The position numbers and the translations under genes were made by a program. Below are positions 1 through 5,444 of a DNA stretch of 13,676 nucleotides, one piece after another. The first letter of the stretch is position 1, and the number at the start of each line of letters is the position of its first letter. The DNA is taken from NCBI GenBank assembly GCA_038233815.1, contig JBBSVE010000087.1, positions 1 to 13,676 of the forward strand, read 5' to 3'. A model generated the notes under the pieces. It worked only from the letters and a program-made list of their open reading frames with translations, ran no database searches and was not told the origin of the DNA. The stretch is from JBBSVE01 sp038233815 (GTDB lineage Bacteria; Pseudomonadota; Alphaproteobacteria; Rhodobacterales; Rhodobacteraceae).

Positions 1-156
1 CAGCCGGTCCACGAGGGCGGTGCGAAACCGCTCCACCCGCGGGCTGTCGATGCGCCACAACAGGAACAGCGCCAGCAGCAGCGTCACGAGCAGCCCGACG
101 AGGATGCGCCGCAGCGGGCGGGTATAGTCTTCGGGCGATGGGCGATTCTGGGCCAC
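1..156 (-). CDS. mreC: MreC, N-terminal fragment (rod shape-determining protein), cut by window edge
   Basis: The minus strand reads 52 codons from a GTG at 156 to the window edge without a stop. An in-frame TGA lies five codons before the GTG, so this GTG is the only usable upstream start. The product begins MAQNRPSPEDYTRPLRR, followed by a hydrophobic segment (ILVGLLVTLLLALFLLW, about residues 18-34) and then a basic and polar stretch. This is the usual MreC layout: short cytoplasmic tail, one membrane anchor, then a periplasmic domain, which lies outside the window. MreC links MreB filaments to the periplasmic cell-wall synthesis machinery. The start lies 47 bases downstream of the mreB stop on the same strand, the standard mreBC order. 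No strong Shine-Dalgarno is seen, so it may be read from the mreB transcript. The identification rests on context plus the anchor, since too little sequence is present for a direct family match. Confidence 0.85.
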   Translation of the reverse strand, partial: MAQNRPSPEDYTRPLRRILVGLLVTLLLALFLLWRIDSPRVERFRTALVDRL

Positions 157-203
157 CGGGGCCTCGCGTCAGGGGGGCGGGCCGTATCGCGGTCCGGAAG
201 GGG

Positions 204-1241
204 TCAGCTGTCGTAATCAATGACGTGACGGAGCTGTTTTTCATACTCCAGCGCCTTGCCGGTGCCCAGCGCCACGCAGTTGAGCGGCTCGTTCGCGACC
301 GAGATGGAAAGCCCGGTCTGCTCACGCAGCGCCAGATCGAGATCGCCCAGCAGCGCGCCGCCGCCGGTCAGCATCACTCCCCGGTCGACGATGTCGGCGG
401 CGAGATCGGGCGGCGTCGCCTCCAGCGCCTGCATCACCGCGTCGCAGATCTGCTGCACCGGTTCGGCCAGCGCCTCGGCGACCTGCGCCTGGTTGATCTC
501 CGTCTCCTTCGGCACGCCGTTCAGGAGATCGCGGCCCCGGATCGTGAGCGCCGCGCCGCGCCCGTCGTCGGGCATCCGCGCGGTGCCGATGGAGGTCTTG
601 ATCCGTTCGGCGGTCGATTCGCCGATCAGCAGGTTCTGGTGGCGGCGCAGATAGTTCACGATGGCCTCGTCCATCCGGTCGCCGCCGACGCGGACGGAGC
701 GGGCATAGACGATATCGCCAAGGCTGAGGACCGCGACCTCCGTGGTGCCGCCGCCGATGTCGACGACCATGTTGCCGGTCGGATCGGTAATCGGCATACC
801 CGCCCCGATGGCGGCCGCGATCGGCTCCGCGATCAGCCCGGCGCGGCGTGCGCCGGCCGACAGCACCGACTGGCGGATCGCGCGCTTTTCAACGGGGGTG
901 GCCCCGTGCGGCACGCAAACGATGATCTTCGGCTTGGAGAAGGTCGTGCGCTTGTGCACCTTGCGGATGAAATGCTTGATCATCTCCTCCGCCGTGTCGA
1001 AATCCGCGATCACGCCGTCGCGCATGGGCCGGATCGCCTCGATGCTGCCCGGCGTGCGGCCCAGCATCAGCTTGGCATCCTCGCCGACCGCACGCACCTG
1101 CTTCTTGCCGTCCTTCACATGGTAGGCCACGACGGACGGCTCGTTCAGCACGATCCCCTTGCCCCGGATGTAGACGAGCGTGTTCGCCGTGCCGAGGTCG
1201 ATTGCCATGTCGGACGAGAACAGTCCCGAGAGTAACCACAT
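204..1241 (-). CDS. mreB: MreB, actin-like rod shape-determining protein
   Basis: This 345-residue protein is the bacterial actin homologue that polymerises under the inner membrane and guides lateral cell-wall synthesis. The nucleotide-binding signatures are clear: phosphate-1 loop DLGTANTLVYI (residues 15-25), phosphate-2 loop VVDIGGGTTEVAV (159-171), and the adenosine motif GVMLTGGGALLGDL (288-301). The N-terminal MWLLSGLFSS is a short hydrophobic stretch typical of membrane-associated MreB. Length is normal for the family (about 345). The ATG at 1241 is preceded by a GGGG tract 11 bases upstream as a modest ribosome binding site. It is followed by mreC and preceded by leuA, all on the minus strand. 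The 180 bases before it probably carry its own promoter. One GANTC methylation site (GACTC, 1280-1284) lies in that leader. Confidence 0.98.
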   Translation of the reverse strand: MWLLSGLFSSDMAIDLGTANTLVYIRGKGIVLNEPSVVAYHVKDGKKQVRAVGEDAKLMLGRTPGSIEAIRPMRDGVIADFDTAEEMIKHFIRKVHKRTTFSKPKIIVCVPHGATPVEKRAIRQSVLSAGARRAGLIAEPIAAAIGAGMPITDPTGNMVVDIGGGTTEVAVLSLGDIVYARSVRVGGDRMDEAIVNYLRRHQNLLIGESTAERIKTSIGTARMPDDGRGAALTIRGRDLLNGVPKETEINQAQVAEALAEPVQQICDAVMQALEATPPDLAADIVDRGVMLTGGGALLGDLDLALREQTGLSISVANEPLNCVALGTGKALEYEKQLRHVIDYDS

Positions 1242-1313
1242 AGTCTGAACATCCCCATGACGGCAGGCAACGGCTCCGCGACTCGGAAAAAACCGGCCCC
1301 GGCACTGGCGCGC

Positions 1314-1342
1314 CTTATAGGGGCGAGGGGGGCCGAGGGAAA
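1314..1342 (-). promoter_or_regulatory. Candidate mreB promoter
   Basis: In the 180-base gap between leuA and mreB the minus strand has TATAAG (1319-1314) as a possible -10 box. The hexamer 17 bases upstream is TTTCCC (1342-1337), a poor -35 match. Transcription would begin near 1307 and give a leader of about 65 bases. A T6 run (1292-1287) follows a GC-rich stretch in this leader and could instead belong to a terminator for leuA. The call rests on the -10 match only. Confidence 0.3.
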
Positions 1343-1387
1343 GGGCGCGGGTGGCCCCGATTGGCGGAGGCCTGCCGGTCGGGGGCG

Positions 1388-1412
1388 CCCCGGGATGCGC
1401 CGCAGCCCGGGG
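1388..1412 (-). terminator. GC hairpin just after leuA, possible terminator
   Basis: Nine bases past the leuA stop, the minus strand has CCCCGGG, 11 loop bases, then CCCGGGG: a perfect 7-bp stem. No T-run follows, so it is not a classical intrinsic terminator. It could stabilise the mRNA 3' end or assist Rho-dependent termination. Confidence 0.3.
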
Positions 1413-1421
1413 AAGGGGGTG

Positions 1422-2981
1422 TCAGCCCGCGTCCTTGTAGCTCACGGATTTGGTGTCGTAGCCCATGCTGCGCTTGCCGCGTCGCACGATCAGGCGGTTG
1501 AGGGCGTTCACATAAGCCTTCACCGAGGCCACGATCGTATCGGTGTCGGCGGACTGCCCGGTGGCGATGCGGCCGTCCTCCTCCAGCCGGACGGAGACGG
1601 TCGCCTGCGCGTCGGTCCCTTCCGTCACAGCCGCCACCTGATAGAGTTGCAACCGCGCGCCATGCGGATAGATCGCCTTGATCGCGTTGAAGGCCGCGTC
1701 CACCGGCCCGTCGCCGGTAGCATTCGTGTCGTGATCCTGCCCCTCGACTGCGAGGGTCAGCGACGCCTCCTGTCCCTCGGTCCCGCAGACCACGCGCAGG
1801 CGTTTGACCTGCAGCGTGTCATGCGCTTCCGACTGGTCCTGCATCAGGGCGATGATGTCGTCGTCATAGACCTCCTTCTTGCGGTCGGCGAGCGCCTTGA
1901 ACCGCACGAACACGTCCGCGAGCTGGTTGTCTGCCAGCTCGAACCCCAGATCGCGCAGCTTCGCGCGCAGCGCCGCACGGCCCGAATGCTTGCCCATCAC
2001 GAGGCTCGTCTCCGCCAGTCCGACATCGGCGGGGCGCATGATCTCGAACGTCTCGGCGTTCTTCAGCATGCCGTCCTGATGGATGCCAGATTCGTGCGCG
2101 AAGGCGTTCTTGCCCACGATGGCCTTGTTGAACTGCACCGCAAATCCCGACACGGTGGCGACCCTCCGGCTGAGGTTCATGATCTTCGTCGTGTCGATCC
2201 CGGTTCGGTAGGGCATGATGTCGTTTCTGACCTTCAGGGCCATCACGACCTCTTCGAGCGCGGTGTTGCCCGCCCGCTCTCCCAGCCCGTTGATGGTGCA
2301 TTCGACCTGCCGCGCGCCTGCCTCCACCGCGGCCAGCGTGTTCGCGGTCGCCATGCCCAGATCGTTGTGACAGTGCGTGGCAAAGATCACCCCGTCCGCC
2401 CCCGGCACCGTCTCCAGCAGCATGGCGATCAACGCGGCACTCTCGCGCGGTGCGGTATAGCCCACCGTGTCGGGGATGTTGATCGTGGTCGCCCCGGCCT
2501 TGATCGCGATCTCCACCACGCGGCAGAGGTAGTCGGCCTCCGTCCGCGTGGCATCCATCGGGGACCATTGCACGTTGTCGCAGAGGTTGCGGGCGTGGGT
2601 GACGGTGTCGTGGATCCGCTCCGCCATCTGGTCGCGGTCGAGGTTCGGGATCGCGCGATGCAGCGGCGAGGTGCCGATGAAGGTGTGGATCCGCGGGCGG
2701 CGGGCGTGTTTGACCGCCTCCCAGCAGCGGTCGATGTCCTTGAAGTTCGCGCGGGCGAGGCCGCAGACCTGCGCGCGGCCCGCCAGCTTCGCGATCCCGC
2801 TCACCGCCTCGAAATCGCCGTCTGACGCGATCGGGAACCCGGCCTCGATGATATCGACGCCCATTTCGTCGAGGAGGGTCGCGATCTCCAGCTTCTCGGA
2901 ATGGGACATCGTGGCGCCGGGGCTCTGCTCGCCGTCGCGCAGGGTGGTGTCAAAGATCAGGACGTGAGGTTGGTCGGTCAT
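1422..2981 (-). CDS. leuA: 2-isopropylmalate synthase
   Basis: LeuA condenses acetyl-CoA with 2-oxoisovalerate, the first committed step of leucine synthesis, in the cytoplasm. The catalytic barrel starts with the signature DTTLRDGEQSPG (residues 11-22; D11 is a metal ligand). It carries the metal-binding HCHND (H203, H205) and NGLGERAGNT (231-240). From about residue 395 to the end is the LeuA regulatory domain that binds leucine for feedback inhibition. Length is 519 residues, normal for the long LeuA form. The reading frame stays open further upstream, but the ATG at 2981 is chosen because AAGGAG lies 6 bases before it and the LeuA homology begins there. That same ribosome binding site is complementary to the Leu codons of an upstream leader peptide (3053-3139), so expression is probably under translational attenuation by leucine supply in addition to enzyme feedback. 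mreB lies downstream on the same strand. Confidence 0.97.
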   Translation of the reverse strand: MTDQPHVLIFDTTLRDGEQSPGATMSHSEKLEIATLLDEMGVDIIEAGFPIASDGDFEAVSGIAKLAGRAQVCGLARANFKDIDRCWEAVKHARRPRIHTFIGTSPLHRAIPNLDRDQMAERIHDTVTHARNLCDNVQWSPMDATRTEADYLCRVVEIAIKAGATTINIPDTVGYTAPRESAALIAMLLETVPGADGVIFATHCHNDLGMATANTLAAVEAGARQVECTINGLGERAGNTALEEVVMALKVRNDIMPYRTGIDTTKIMNLSRRVATVSGFAVQFNKAIVGKNAFAHESGIHQDGMLKNAETFEIMRPADVGLAETSLVMGKHSGRAALRAKLRDLGFELADNQLADVFVRFKALADRKKEVYDDDIIALMQDQSEAHDTLQVKRLRVVCGTEGQEASLTLAVEGQDHDTNATGDGPVDAAFNAIKAIYPHGARLQLYQVAAVTEGTDAQATVSVRLEEDGRIATGQSADTDTIVASVKAYVNALNRLIVRRGKRSMGYDTKSVSYKDAG

Positions 2982-3139
2982 TTCTTTCTCCTTCGGGGGT
3001 CTCTCCTCCGGGCGCCTGTCATCTCCGAGCGGCCGCGCCCGGGGGGGCACGCTCAGAGAAGGCCGAGAAGGAGAAGGTCACGGGGGCGGAGGGGCGCAAA
3101 AGGCGCCGCGTCGGTTGCTGGATGGAATGCCCGTGCCAT
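2982..3139 (-). promoter_or_regulatory. leuA attenuator leader, predicted to mask the leuA ribosome binding site
   Basis: On the minus-strand transcript three elements are seen. First, UUCUCCUUC (3075-3067) lies inside the four consecutive Leu codons of the leader peptide. Second, a perfect 8-bp hairpin CCGGGCGC/GCGCCCGG (3042-3035 with 3015-3008, 19-base loop) lies after the leader stop. Third, GAAGGAGAA (2994-2986) is the leuA Shine-Dalgarno and is a perfect 9-base complement of the first element. Pairing of the outer elements would enclose the hairpin and block leuA initiation. A second purine stretch GGAGGAGAG (3009-3001) can pair with the same Leu-codon segment using two G-U pairs. An alternative GCGCCC/GGGCGC pairing between 3097-3092 and 3040-3035 competes with the hairpin. 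No U-run follows any stem, so control by translation is favoured over transcription termination. The elements are seen; the mechanism is inferred. Confidence 0.7.
3053..3139 (-). CDS. LeuL-type leucine-rich leader peptide (28 residues)
   Basis: A small reading frame from ATG at 3139 to TGA at 3055-3053 encodes 28 residues beginning MARAFHPATD and ending RDLLLLGLL. Six of the last seven residues are leucine, using codons CTT CTC CTT CTC, GGC, CTT CTC. It stops 71 bases before the leuA ATG on the same strand. A leucine run at the end of a tiny ORF directly before the first gene of leucine synthesis is the hallmark of a leader peptide that senses charged tRNA-Leu through ribosome stalling. No Shine-Dalgarno precedes the ATG. 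A TATAAC box ends 6 bases before it, which would place the transcript start at or next to the A of ATG, so it is probably translated as a leaderless mRNA. A chance Leu run in another frame is the alternative, but position, composition and complementarity to the leuA ribosome binding site argue against it. Confidence 0.8.
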   Translation of the reverse strand: MARAFHPATDAAPFAPLRPRDLLLLGLL

Positions 3140-3175
3140 GGATCCGTTATAAGGACGCGCCGGGGAAAGAAAAGA
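3140..3175 (-). promoter_or_regulatory. Promoter of the leuA leader transcript
   Basis: The minus strand has TATAAC at 3151-3146, a good -10 box, followed by 6 bases and then the leader ATG at 3139. The expected start point therefore coincides with the ATG. About 17 bases upstream of the -10 lies a T-rich stretch (CTTTTC) that is a poor -35 match, so strength may depend on an activator or another sigma factor. The region is shared with the divergent dehydrogenase gene starting at 3235. Confidence 0.55.
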
Positions 3176-3234
3176 TGGAATCTGGGCCAGAGGTTACGCT
3201 TGCCGGACGGACCGCGCGATTTATCTGGCACGCC

Positions 3235-3906
3235 ATGGCACAGACAAATGCACTTGTGATCGGCGCATCGGGCGGCATTGGCCGCGCGCTGGCCCGCGTA
3301 TTGAGCGAACAGGGGGCTGCGGTGACGGCGCTGTCGCGGTCCGTCGACGGGTTGGACGTGACGGAGGAGGCGTCGGTCAAAGCGCATCTGGCGGCTCTCG
3401 ACGGACCCTTCGACACGGTGTTCATCGCGACAGGGGCGCTGGAGCTGGACGGGCGCGGCCCGGAAAAGGCACTGCGGGAGCTATCTGCGGAAGCGATGAT
3501 GGCGCAGTTCGCGCTCAACGCGGTGGGGCCAATGCTGGTCCTGAAGCATCTCGTCCCGCATCTGCCCAGGGATGCGCCGGCCCGGGTGGGCATCCTGTCG
3601 GCGCGGGTAGGCTCGATCGGCGATAACGGTCTTGGCGGCTGGTATTCCTACCGGACGGCGAAGGCCGCACTCAATCAGGCGGTCCATACGGCATCCATCG
3701 AGATCGCGCGCAGCCATCCCAAGGCCGTCGTGGCGCTCCTCCACCCCGGCACGGTGGAGACGCCGCTGACCGCGAAATATGCGGGCGGGCATCCTACGGT
3801 CGCGCCGGACGAGGCTGCGGGGAACCTGATCCGGGTGCTGGGCGCGCTGACGCCCGACCGCTCCGGCCGGTTTTACGACTGGGCGGGGGACGAGGTCGTC
3901 TGGTGA
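3235..3906 (+). CDS. Short-chain dehydrogenase/reductase (SDR family)
   Basis: This 223-residue cytoplasmic oxidoreductase has the SDR Rossmann fold. The cofactor loop is GASGGIG (residues 10-16), a conserved N95 lies in FALNAVGP, a serine occurs in ILSARVGS (S122 or S127), the catalytic YxxxK is Y139/K143 (YRTAK), and the post-catalytic PGTVETPL begins at 171. The usual NNAG motif reads FIATGAL here. A C-terminal RFYDWAGDEVVW resembles the CsgA-like, short SDR group. The substrate cannot be read from the sequence. The frame is open back to 3115, with ATGs at 3115, 3127 and 3175. The ATG at 3235 is chosen because SDR homology begins there, although it has no clear ribosome binding site. A weak TTGCCG (3200-3205) and TTATCT (3221-3226) pair upstream might give a nearly leaderless mRNA. 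Its TGA overlaps the GTG of the photolyase gene by four bases, so the two are almost certainly co-translated. Confidence 0.88.
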   Translation: MAQTNALVIGASGGIGRALARVLSEQGAAVTALSRSVDGLDVTEEASVKAHLAALDGPFDTVFIATGALELDGRGPEKALRELSAEAMMAQFALNAVGPMLVLKHLVPHLPRDAPARVGILSARVGSIGDNGLGGWYSYRTAKAALNQAVHTASIEIARSHPKAVVALLHPGTVETPLTAKYAGGHPTVAPDEAAGNLIRVLGALTPDRSGRFYDWAGDEVVW

Positions 3907-5429
3907 CGCGTCTGGTCCTCGTTCTGGGCGATCAGCTCTCCCACGATGTCGCGGCGCTTCGCGCGGCGGACCGGGACACGGACGTGGTCGTGATGGCGGA
4001 GGTGATGGCCGAGGGCACCTATGTCGCGCACCATCCGCAGAAGATCGCGCTGATCCTGTCCGCGATGCGCCATTTTGCGCAGGAGTTGCGGGACGCGGGC
4101 TGGACGGTCGCCTATTCCCGGCTCGACGATCCGGGCAACGGCCAGACCATCGCGTCGGAGCTGTTCCACTACGCCAGGGATCACGAGGCGTCTGGCATCC
4201 TCGCCACGCGGCCGGGGGAGCATCGGCTGATCGGGATTCTGGAGGGCCTGCCGATCCCGACGCACGTGCTGGAGGATGACCGCTTCATCGCCTCCCACGC
4301 CGATTTCGATGGGTGGGCCGAGGGGCGCAAGAGCCTGCGGATGGAGTATTTCTATCGCGGGATGCGCAAGGCGACCGGTCTTCTCATGGACGACGGCGAG
4401 CCTTGCGGCGGGCAATGGAACTTCGACCACGACAACCGACAGCCCGCCAAGGCCGATCTCTTCCGCGAGGGGCCGCCGTCCTTCACCCCGGATGCGGTCA
4501 CGGAGGAGGTTCTGGATCTGGTGGCGCAGCGGTTTCCCGATCATTTCGGCACCCTGCGCCCATTCCGCTGGGCGGTGGACCGCGATGGCGCACTGACGGC
4601 GCTGGCGCATTTCATCGACAAGTCGCTGCCCGACTTCGGCACCTATCAGGACGCCATGCTGGAGGGCGATCCGACCCTCGCCCACGCGCTTCTGTCGGCC
4701 TACATGAACACCGGGCTTTTGTCGCCGATGGAGGTGTGCCGTGCGGCGGAGGCGGCCTACCGCGCGGGCCGCGTGCCGATCAATTCGGCGGAGGGGTTTG
4801 TCCGTCAGATCCTCGGCTGGCGCGAATACATGCGCGGTGTCTATTTCCGCGAGGGGCCGGACTATACCGCGTCGAACTTCTTCGGACATGACCGCGCCCT
4901 TCCAGCGCTATACTGGGGCGCACCCACCCGCATGGCGTGCCTGTCAGCGGCGGTGGCGCAGACCCGCGATATGGCCTACGCGCACCATATCCAGCGGCTG
5001 ATGCTGACGGGGAGCTTCGCGCTGCTGGCGGGCGTGGCACCCCAAGAGGTGCACGAATGGTATCTCTCGGTCTATATCGACGCCTATGAGTGGGTCGAGG
5101 CGCCCAACACACTGGGGATGAGCCAGTTCGCCGATGGCGGGCTGCTGGGCTCCAAGCCCTACATCTCCTCGGGCGCCTACATCAACCGGATGTCGGACTA
5201 TTGCGGCGGCTGCGCCTACCGGGTTCGGGACAAGACGGGGGAGGATGCCTGCCCGTTCAACCTTCTTTACTGGCATTTCCTCGACCGCCACCGCGATCGG
5301 CTGGCGGGCAATTCCCGCCTGTCGCGGGTGTATGCCAACTGGGACCGGATGGAGCACGGCCACAAGCGTCACGTCATCGCGGACGCCGGGCGGTTCCTTG
5401 AGCGGCTGGACGCGGGGGAGGAGGTCTGA
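3903..5429 (+). CDS. Iron-sulphur bacterial cryptochrome/photolyase (PhrB/CryB type)
   Basis: This 508-residue protein belongs to the deoxyribodipyrimidine photolyase-related (FeS-BCP) family: PhrB of Agrobacterium, a (6-4) photolyase, and CryB of Rhodobacter. These bind FAD, a ribityllumazine antenna and a [4Fe-4S] cluster. All four cluster cysteines are present: C346, C434, C437 and C450 (YCGGC, then DACPFN), with the spacing of PhrB offset by four. The conserved histidine pair in YAHHIQRLM (H361, H362) matches the PhrB active-site histidines with the same offset. The antenna-binding N-terminal domain begins LVLVLGDQLSHD; the FAD-binding helical domain contains INSAEGFVRQILGWREYMRG (294-313). 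Length is typical. It starts with GTG at 3903 inside the upstream dehydrogenase stop (GTGA overlap), implying translational coupling. Likely role is light-driven repair of UV lesions; a signalling role as for CryB cannot be excluded. Confidence 0.95.
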   Translation: MTRLVLVLGDQLSHDVAALRAADRDTDVVVMAEVMAEGTYVAHHPQKIALILSAMRHFAQELRDAGWTVAYSRLDDPGNGQTIASELFHYARDHEASGILATRPGEHRLIGILEGLPIPTHVLEDDRFIASHADFDGWAEGRKSLRMEYFYRGMRKATGLLMDDGEPCGGQWNFDHDNRQPAKADLFREGPPSFTPDAVTEEVLDLVAQRFPDHFGTLRPFRWAVDRDGALTALAHFIDKSLPDFGTYQDAMLEGDPTLAHALLSAYMNTGLLSPMEVCRAAEAAYRAGRVPINSAEGFVRQILGWREYMRGVYFREGPDYTASNFFGHDRALPALYWGAPTRMACLSAAVAQTRDMAYAHHIQRLMLTGSFALLAGVAPQEVHEWYLSVYIDAYEWVEAPNTLGMSQFADGGLLGSKPYISSGAYINRMSDYCGGCAYRVRDKTGEDACPFNLLYWHFLDRHRDRLAGNSRLSRVYANWDRMEHGHKRHVIADAGRFLERLDAGEEV

Positions 5430-5444
5430 CCCGGACGCCGGTCA
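5427..5444. terminator. Short palindrome joining two convergent stop codons
   Basis: The 18 bases TGACCCGGACGCCGGTCA form a hairpin of seven base pairs with one bulged C (5432) and an ACG loop. The photolyase TGA pairs exactly with the complement of the opposing gene's TGA. There is no T-run on either side. It may mark a shared mRNA 3' end. It is short, so chance is possible. Confidence 0.35.

Noticed and set aside
138..1235. Long plus-strand frame opposite mreB
   Set aside because: It is antisense to the whole of mreB, has no recognisable domain, and its Arg/His/Asp-rich composition is what high-GC codon bias gives on the opposite strand.
1287..1342. Intrinsic terminator CGGCCCC...GGGGCCG followed by T6 between leuA and mreB
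   Set aside because: The loop would be about 28 bases and would include the likely mreB -10 box; too weak to call.
1257..2825. 522-codon plus-strand frame opposite leuA
   Set aside because: Shadow of leuA in GC-rich DNA; no ribosome binding site or family resemblance.
2982..3050. Upstream extension of leuA to the start at 3050
   Set aside because: The added 23 residues are Pro/Arg/Glu-rich, do not resemble LeuA, and would bury the AAGGAG ribosome binding site.
3115..3234. N-terminal extension of the dehydrogenase from ATG 3115 or 3175
   Set aside because: It would overlap the leuA leader and its promoter and adds residues unlike SDR proteins; homology starts at 3235.
3019..3387. 122-codon minus-strand frame covering the leuA leader in another frame
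   Set aside because: It overlaps the dehydrogenase gene and has no initiation signals; the leucine leader in a different frame explains the region better.
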